Assembly: GCA_964560495.1 (NCBI GenBank)
Contig: CAZLMM010000017.1
Coordinates: forward strand, 19,682-83,681
Reading direction: 5' to 3'
From: UBA5069 sp964560495
GTDB lineage: Bacteria; Chloroflexota; Anaerolineae; Caldilineales; Caldilineaceae
Length of the DNA stretch: 64,000 bases
The notes under the pieces were generated by a model. It ran no database searches, had not been told where the DNA came from, and was given only the letters and a program-made list of their open reading frames with translations. Made by a program: the position numbers and the translations under genes. Of the stretch, positions 54,851-64,000 are shown piece by piece. The number at the start of each line of letters is the position of its first letter. Position 1 is the first letter of the stretch.

Positions 54851-56515
54851 ATGAAATCCGCCATTTCGGATCAGAAGCTGCGCGGCGCCTATTACACTCC
54901 TACGACCATTGCCCGCTTTCTCGCGGATTGGGCAATTCAGTCGCCCCATGTCCGCGTCTTGGAGCCGAGCTGCGGCGATGGAAGTCTTCTGGCGGCGGCG
55001 ATAGATACGCTGACCGGACAAGGCGCGACTCCAGGACAAATCGCCAATTCAGTCTACGCCGTGGAAATCGATCCGCTAGAGGCGCAGAAGGCGCAAGAGC
55101 ATTTCGCCCGGCGACAAATCCATGTCAATGGGCAGATTCACGTGGGAGATTTTTTCGACTACTGTCGAGACCGGTTATTCCGCGGCGTATCCTTCGATGC
55201 TATCATCGGCAATCCACCATTCATCCGCTATCAGAATTTTCAGGAAGCCCAGCGTTCTGTAGCATTCCGACTGATGCAACTGGCCGGGATGCGTCCGACT
55301 CACCTGACCAATGCCTGGGTGCCGTTTCTGGTGGCGTCTACTTTGTTACTGAATAAACACGGCGGGCGGCTGGCAATGGTTATTCCGGCGGAGCTGCTTC
55401 AGGTCAGCTACACCGCCGAATTGCGCGAATTCCTTGTCAACAGTTATAGCCGGATCACGCTTTTCACCTTCAGAAAACTGGTCTTCAGCGGCATCCAGCA
55501 GGAAGTCGTCTTGCTGTTGGGCGAGCGTAACGGCGACGAACGCACTGGAATTCGGGCGATCGAATTGGATGACGACGCTGATCTGAGTTTCTATGAGCAT
55601 ACGGATTTCGCCCAAGCCGATCTCAAGGTCATGGATCATTCGAAGGCAAAGTGGACGCAATACTTCTTGGAACAAGCTGAAATCGATCTATTTCGTAACT
55701 TGCAGCGTCGAGACGATGTGACCCGACTTGGAGCCATTTTGCAGGTCGATGTGGGGATTGTTACTGGGCAGAATGATTTCTTTGTTCTGCACGAGGGAAA
55801 AGCCCGTGCGTTGAATCTGGAGGCGTACACGCTGCCTATTGTGACGCGCTCTGCGCAGTTGAAAGGCATCCAGTTTTCGACAAGCGAACTCAACGCCAGC
55901 GCCGCGCAAGGGATTCCTACGCTGCTCTTGACGTCGCCCGATCTGCCAGTTGCCCAGCTTCCCATGAATCTTCAATCTCTCATCCGCGAAGGTGAACAGG
56001 CTCGCTATCATGAAGGCTACAAGTGTCGCATCCGCCAGTACTGGTACGTAGCGCCGTCAGTCTGGACGCCCGACGCGTTTCTGCTGCGCCAAATTCATCT
56101 GCACCCCAAATTGGTTCTGAACAGAGCAAACGCTACGGTCACCGATACGATCCATCGGGTGAAATTCATAGCGGAACAGGTCGCGCCAGAGAATATCGCG
56201 GCGGCTTTCTGCAACTCTCTTACCTTTCTCGCTGCTGAGTTGATGGGCCGTAGTTACGGTGGCTGCGTGCTCGAACTCGAGCCGACAGAGGCCGAAAACC
56301 TACCGATTCCACTCGTGAATGCTGAGCGATTGGACTTCGCCCAGATCAATGAACTGATTGCAGGTGGAAAAATCGAAGATGCGCTGAACTTGACCGACCC
56401 CTTGTTATTGGGGCAGGGGCTTGGCCTGGGCAGCGCCGAAGTTACCTTGTTGCGACGCGCCTGGCAGAAACTGCGCGATCGCCGTATCAATCGTAAACAC
56501 AAGTCGCGAGAATAA
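54851..56515 (+). CDS. TaqI/Eco57I-type adenine-N6 DNA methyltransferase
   Basis: 554 residues. GAYYTPTTIARFLADWAI (motif X), VLEPSCGDGSLL (motif I, about 36-47), YAVEIDPLEAQKA (motif II), and catalytic motif IV NPPF (121-124). The C-terminal half (VTGQNDFFVLHEGKA and beyond) fits the target-recognition domain of TaqI-like enzymes. No fused nuclease domain and no adjacent recognisable endonuclease, so it is an orphan or solitary modification enzyme. Confidence 0.85.
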   Translation: MKSAISDQKLRGAYYTPTTIARFLADWAIQSPHVRVLEPSCGDGSLLAAAIDTLTGQGATPGQIANSVYAVEIDPLEAQKAQEHFARRQIHVNGQIHVGDFFDYCRDRLFRGVSFDAIIGNPPFIRYQNFQEAQRSVAFRLMQLAGMRPTHLTNAWVPFLVASTLLLNKHGGRLAMVIPAELLQVSYTAELREFLVNSYSRITLFTFRKLVFSGIQQEVVLLLGERNGDERTGIRAIELDDDADLSFYEHTDFAQADLKVMDHSKAKWTQYFLEQAEIDLFRNLQRRDDVTRLGAILQVDVGIVTGQNDFFVLHEGKARALNLEAYTLPIVTRSAQLKGIQFSTSELNASAAQGIPTLLLTSPDLPVAQLPMNLQSLIREGEQARYHEGYKCRIRQYWYVAPSVWTPDAFLLRQIHLHPKLVLNRANATVTDTIHRVKFIAEQVAPENIAAAFCNSLTFLAAELMGRSYGGCVLELEPTEAENLPIPLVNAERLDFAQINELIAGGKIEDALNLTDPLLLGQGLGLGSAEVTLLRRAWQKLRDRRINRKHKSRE

Positions 56516-56521
56516 CCCGTT

Positions 56522-56671
56522 ATGGCGCTTGTGCTGTGGAAGCCGGAAGACGGGGCAATTCTGACCGATGCGCCATTGGCTCCATCGCCCTTGCGCGTCG
56601 AACGCTTTTCCGAACAAATTGAAGCAGCCTACTGGAGTCGTTACAAGGGCCTGCCGCCCCACGTTGACTAA
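56522..56671 (+). CDS. possible 49-residue protein after the methyltransferase
   Basis: Open frame from ATG 56522 to TAA, beginning MALVLWKPEDGAILTD and ending RYKGLPPHVD, between the methyltransferase stop and the gyrase start (8-nt gap). No strong ribosome binding site. It could be a real small protein or the N-terminal remnant of a lost restriction gene. Confidence 0.4.
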   Translation: MALVLWKPEDGAILTDAPLAPSPLRVERFSEQIEAAYWSRYKGLPPHVD

Positions 56672-56679
56672 AGACAAGT

Positions 56680-59596
<2,917 letters not shown>

Positions 59597-59625
<29 letters not shown>

Positions 59626-62269
59626 GCTGGCTGCCTTCAGTCCAAGCAGTCGCGAAGAGCACAGGGGCAAGGCGTGCACGCGCGGTGGACAGGCACGCTT
59701 CATACGCTGGCCGTTCGATCTGTGGCAAAGGCGTCCCAATCTTTTGGCGTAGAGTCTCGCTGGCGGAAAGACAGATCACTGCTTTTGCCAACGAGGTTTC
59801 ATCATCCTCCTCGGCCAGGCGCGCCAGCGCGATGGCGATTCCCTCCAGGGCGAAGGCAATCCTGCGCCGGTCGCCGATCTCCTGGGCGATCCGCACCGCC
59901 TGGCGGTGATGGTGCAGGCTTCGTTCATACTCGCCGCTTGCAAAGGCCGCCTGCCCCAGATCGACCAATGTGACAGCGACACCCGAACGGTCGTTGAGCC
60001 GATGAAATTCCGCCAGGCATTCCTCCAGAATCGACGTTCCCTCAGCCAGTCTGCCCAGTTTGACATAGGCTATTGCGATGACCTCGCGGCTATACGTGAT
60101 GCTAACCACATCGCCTACTCCGGCCTGTAGTTCCACGGACTGCTGCGCAAAGTCAATGCAACGAATGAAATCAGCCTGCCAGTAGGCCGCGATGCTTGCG
60201 TAGGTGAGCGCGCGGGCTGCGCCCACCGGGTCGCCCAACGCAGCATAAAGCGCGCGGGCGCGTTCATGGAAGTCCAGCGCGCGCGCATAGTCACCCTGGT
60301 CTTTGGCAACCAAACCCAGACCATTGAGGGTGGAGGCTGCCTCTTTTTGATCGGCGTCAGGGCGGCAAAGGTCGAGCGCCTGCTGATAGAGCGCACTGGC
60401 CTGCGGGTAATCGCTTTGATGCAGCGCGACCGCGGCGCGACAGCGCAACGCCGCGCGTACATCCGCATCCTCCTCGCTCGCCATGGCCATATCTGTCGCA
60501 TGTTGCGCAAAATGCTCGGCTGCGGGTAGATCGCCCTGGCCGATGGCCAACCGGGCGACTGCCAGCCATGCTGCAGTCGTTCCGACAGGATGGTCAACGT
60601 TCTTTTTCGCCAGATTTTTCTCATCTTGCCCTGCAACATGCAGAAACTTTTCAAGCCAGCCGCGCCCTTCGGTGAAGTACCCGCGGATACCCCACAGGCT
60701 ATCAGTGAGCATGACCGCCAGACGCAACCCACCAGCAACGTCAAACTGGAGATGCCAGGACAGGGCGCTGCGCAGGTTGTTGTGTTCGATCTCGAGTCGA
60801 TTGAGCACTGCTTCGGCTTCACCCGCATGTAGCCTGGTTAGGCATTCCTCCGCAAAAGCGGCATAGGTGGCTGCATGGAGTTCACGCAAGCGAGAAAGCG
60901 CGCCCCGTTCGGCGAGCCTGGTCTGAGCATATTCGCGCATCGTCTGTAACATTGAAAAGCGCAGCTCACCTGAACTATCGATCGCACAATCCAGCAGACT
61001 CTTCTCCACTAACCCACGCAAGAGCACGGCGGTTGCCTCTGGCTCGCCTTCGCTGATCGCTGCTGCGTGGTCAGCGATGCAGCCGCCGCTGACAACCGCC
61101 AGGCTGAGGAAGGCGCGGCGTTCCATCTCGCCGAGCAGATTGAAGCTCCAGTCGATGGCGCCGCGCAGGGTCTGCTGGCGGGGCGTCAGGTCGCGCGGCT
61201 CACCGGTCAGCGAGAGCAGTTGCTGGCGCAGTTGCGCAAGAAGGTTGGCTGGCGTCTGCCACTTGAGGCGCGCCGCAGCCATCTCGATAGCCAGGGGCAA
61301 CCCATCGAGCCAGGCGCATATCTGAGCGACAGCGGCGGCGTTGTGAGCGTCAATGGCAAACGTTGGTCGCACAGCCTGGCCGCGCTGCACAAAAAGCTCC
61401 ACAGCCGGATACATCTCCAAGAGATCGGCGGTTGGAAGGTGGTTGAGGTCAGGCACAGCCAGCGGCGACACCGGGAACTCGTATTCGCCATAGATTCTCA
61501 GCGATTCCCTGCTGGTGACAATCGCTTTGACCCGTGGCGCGCCAACCAGGAGCTCGGCAATGACCGGCGCTGCGTCCATCACCTGCTCGAAATTGTCCAG
61601 AAGCAAGAGCAACTGCTTTTTGTACAGGAACTCGCGCAGGCTCTGAACGAGAGAGGCGCCGGCTGCCTCGTGCACTTGTAGGGCATGGGCGATGGCCGAA
61701 AGCACCAGCGCTGGATCGCTGATCGGTTCGAGGGCCACAAAACAGGCGCCGTGAACAAACTCCGGCTTCAACTCCTCGGCCAATGCCAGGCTGAGCCGGG
61801 TCTTGCCTGCGCCGGGCGGTCCAATGAGCGTCACCAGGCGCACGCCCGATCGGCGCAGCAAGGCGCTGCCGGCGTGCAGCTCGCGCTCACGACCCACCAA
61901 CGCTGTCAGGGGCGCAGGTAAGGTGTATGCGGGCGTCGCAGACAGAGTAGCCGACTCTGCGGGGGCCGTCACCAGCGGCGATGGGCTGCTGTGGAGCTTG
62001 CTTTGAGCAAGAAAGTCCGCCGATTGGCCGCGAGCAAAGGCAGAGAAGGTCGCTTGCAGATCATCTGGAATGAAGAGGACAGCCGCCAATTGTTCAACCA
62101 GGCCGCGCGATGGCGCCAGATCGCCTGATTCGATCTTGCGGATGGCGCTGACAGAGCAAAAACACTTCCCCGCCAATTGCTCTTGGGTCCAGTCCAGGCG
62201 GCGGCGTTGTTTTTTCAACCACTCGCCAAATGTCTGCGCTCCGTCGTCAATCGCTTTGGTGGGCGACAC
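59597..62269 (-). CDS. XRE helix-turn-helix / NB-ARC ATPase / TPR regulator
   Basis: 890 residues. N-terminal XRE domain (FGEWLKKQRRRLDWTQEQLAGK...SVSAIRKIESG, about 13-70), a linker, NB-ARC-type ATPase with Walker A GPPGAGKT (150-157), Walker B LLLLLDNFEQV and the GLPLAIEMAAARL motif. An array of TPR-like repeats (ALRCRAAVALHQSDYPQASALYQQAL and following) fills the C-terminal half. It resembles AfsR/MalT-like STAND regulators and is abundant in Chloroflexota. Target unknown. Confidence 0.87.
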
Positions 62270-62422
62270 AAAGCACCTTCCCCTTGCATACGTCAGGGGG
62301 AGAGAACCGCGTAGAATTCGTCATGTTCCAGCCAGGCGAGCTAGAAATCGCCCTGGGAGACCTGGATGGGCGCAGGCGTAAACCGGCGTAAAGTCGCCAA
62401 CGGCTGTCGCGCTGATGCTACA

Positions 62423-63787
62423 TCAAGCTGCCAACCTCCGCGCAATCGCCTCGCGCACCGCGTGTGCATCCGCCGGCAGATAGAGGGGCGGGTTGGCAAG
62501 CTCGCTCTCCACCTCGTCAAGCTTGCCTTCGTGATAGCCCACCTTGAAGCTGGTAAACTTCAGCCCGTGGGCTGTGGAGATGACGATGACCCGGTCGCTG
62601 GGTTTGATCTCGCCGCGGCCCACCAGCTTGAAGAGCGCAGCCAACGCCACGCCCGTATGTGGGCAAGAGTACATGCCGGTGAGGTCGGCGCGGGCGGCTG
62701 CGTTGGCCAGCTCGTGTTCGCTGGCCTCCACCACCACGCCGTCGGTCTCCACCACCGCCTGCACAGCCTTCTCATAGCTCACCGGGTCGCCGATCTGAAT
62801 GGCCGAAGCCAGAGTTTTGTGGGCCGGCAACCGCACCTTCTCCTGAAAGTTGTTGAGATAGCTTCGATAGAAGGGATTGGCCTTGCCCGCCTGGGCCGCG
62901 GCCAGGCGTGGCAAGCGGTCGATGACGCCCAAGTCCTTGAGCAGCTTCAGCCCCTTGTAGAGCGCGCTGATGTTGCCCAGATTGCCCACCGGAATGATGA
63001 TCCAATCTGGGACTTCCCAATCGAACTGGCGCACGATCTCGATGGCGACGGTCTTCTGCCCCTCGATGCGCACGCTGTTCATGGAGTTCGCCAGATAGAT
63101 GCTGTTGTCCTGGGTCACTTCCTGGACGATGCGCATACAGCCGTCGAAATCCGTATCCAACGCCAGCACGTACGCGCCATTGGCCACCGGTTGGATCAGT
63201 TGCGCAGTACTCACTTTGCCGGCGGGCAGAAAGATGATGGCCGGGATGCCGGCCGCGGCGGCATAGGAAGCCAGGGCCGCGCTGGTGTCGCCGGTGCTGG
63301 CGCAGGCCACCGCGCGCACCGGGCTGCCGTCGGCCATCATCTGCTTCACCACGCTCACCAACACAGTCATGCCCAGGTCTTTGAAGCTGCCCGTGTGGCT
63401 GTTGCCGCACAGCTTCACCCACAAGTCGGGCACGCCGATCTGCTTGCCCAGGCGCTCTGCCCAGAAGAGATTGGTGTTGCCTTCGTACATGCTTACCACG
63501 TTTTCATCGCGCAGGGTGGGCATGACCCATTCGCGCATGCCCCACACGCCGCTGCCATAGGGCCAGCGGGTCGCGCCGACGCGGCTGTCGATGAGGCGCT
63601 TCCACTCTTCGGCGCTGCAGGCGCGCAACGCATCCACATCATGGCGCACCTCCAGCAGACCGCCACACGTGGGACAGGTGTAGATCACATCATAGACGGA
63701 GTATTCGCCCGGGCAGCCGCGGAAGCAACGAAAGCTGGCGCGGTAGGTGGACGTTGCGTCGGGGTCTGTTCTGATGTCGGGTCGCAT
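62423..63787 (-). CDS. thrC: threonine synthase
   Basis: PLP enzyme converting O-phosphohomoserine to threonine. 454 residues from ATG 63787. N-terminal Cys pairs (CFRGC, CPTCGG) as in the archaeal/plant-like class, PLP lysine K136 in HTGSFKDLGM, ACASTGDTSAALASYAAAAGI and PVGNLGNISALYKG for phosphate and cofactor binding. A single gene, with a 153-nt gap to the STAND regulator that holds nothing recognisable. Confidence 0.92.
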   Translation of the reverse strand: MRPDIRTDPDATSTYRASFRCFRGCPGEYSVYDVIYTCPTCGGLLEVRHDVDALRACSAEEWKRLIDSRVGATRWPYGSGVWGMREWVMPTLRDENVVSMYEGNTNLFWAERLGKQIGVPDLWVKLCGNSHTGSFKDLGMTVLVSVVKQMMADGSPVRAVACASTGDTSAALASYAAAAGIPAIIFLPAGKVSTAQLIQPVANGAYVLALDTDFDGCMRIVQEVTQDNSIYLANSMNSVRIEGQKTVAIEIVRQFDWEVPDWIIIPVGNLGNISALYKGLKLLKDLGVIDRLPRLAAAQAGKANPFYRSYLNNFQEKVRLPAHKTLASAIQIGDPVSYEKAVQAVVETDGVVVEASEHELANAAARADLTGMYSCPHTGVALAALFKLVGRGEIKPSDRVIVISTAHGLKFTSFKVGYHEGKLDEVESELANPPLYLPADAHAVREAIARRLAA

Positions 63788-63877
63788 GTAGTCACTTTCT
63801 ATGTAAATTCTGCGTTTGGGTGATGTTCTGATGTTGCCCCTCGGCCATCTGACCCCTTCATCCAGAGTATACCACAT

Positions 63878-64000
63878 CTACGCTTTGTCATGCTGAACGC
63901 AGTGAAGCATCTACGCAGTGAAGCATCTACGCTTTGTCATGCTGAACGCAGTGAAGCATCTACGCAGTGAAGCATCTACGCTTTGTCATGCTGAACGCAG
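63878..64000. repeat. 49-bp tandem repeat (2.5 copies, continues beyond window)
   Basis: Units start at 63878, 63927 and 63976, each with CTACGCTTTGTCATGCTG. Each unit contains GCAGTGAAGCATCTACG-like sequence twice. The unit is built from the same GTCATGCTGAACGCAGTGAAGCATC motif seen at 27636-27660. Confidence 0.95.

Noticed and set aside
62366..63823. 485-codon plus-strand frame
   Set aside because: Antisense of threonine synthase, which has an intact PLP site and family motifs.
63878..64000. CRISPR array
   Set aside because: The 49-bp units are contiguous identical copies without unique spacers, and no cas gene is present.

Overview
The window looks like a chromosomal segment of a Chloroflexota bacterium, probably from the Anaerolineae/Caldilineae side. 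This is inferred from gene content, not from a marker-gene tree. Pointers are moderately high GC, secreted proteins with Pro/Thr linkers of the TPTPT type, a multi-CNB membrane protein, an XRE/NB-ARC/TPR regulator, a MerR-B12 regulator and many small palindromic intergenic repeats. It is an assembled scaffold: a run of exactly 100 N sits in the first gene, and its flanks share 55 identical bases.

Layout. 1-3920: phosphate regulon on the minus strand (pstS, phoR, phoB) with an 11-bp-periodic Pho-box-like array. 4211-5593: fumC. 5718-8590: LysM/M23 peptidase and rho, the latter with a good promoter about 290 nt upstream of its start. 8900-11150: repeat-rich stretch around a Crp/Fnr regulator. 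11187-13116: a CarH-like B12 photoreceptor regulator translationally coupled to a prenyl-synthase-like protein that lacks its catalytic aspartates, behind a promoter overlapped by a 13-bp inverted repeat. 13337-20210: origin-type housekeeping block (Gfo/Idh, parB, parA, pfkB-type kinase, jag, yidC, yidD, rnpA, rpmH). 20414-25135: membrane protein, priA and an excisionase-like regulator. 25273-28474: six small uncharacterised minus-strand genes, including a CFI-box protein and two zinc-ribbon membrane proteins. 28529-31923: NarL-type two-component pair. 32340-37219: TIM-barrel isomerase, tilS, rlmI-like methyltransferase and CoA-type Nudix hydrolase.

37370-41533 encodes a protein with four cyclic-nucleotide-binding domains, one membrane helix and an extracytoplasmic domain. 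It lies beside an SH3-domain lipoprotein that ends in a similar domain. 41681-46178: two tRNA-Leu genes, an ECF sigma/anti-sigma pair, mutM, an Rpn-type nuclease and a small membrane protein. 46350-51481: htpG, PPK2, an APH-type kinase, a small protein and a second TIM-barrel isomerase. 51541-53806: uvrB. 54020-56671: nucleotidyltransferase, adenine-N6 DNA methyltransferase and a 49-codon ORF. 56680-63787: gyrase/topoisomerase IV A subunit, XRE/NB-ARC/TPR regulator and threonine synthase. The window ends in a 49-bp tandem repeat.

The best candidates for new biology are the B12-regulator/pseudo-prenyl-synthase operon, the four-CNB transmembrane protein with its lipoprotein neighbour, the CFI-box/zinc-ribbon cluster, and a family of palindromic repeats whose CTAG ends supply the stop codons of neighbouring genes.
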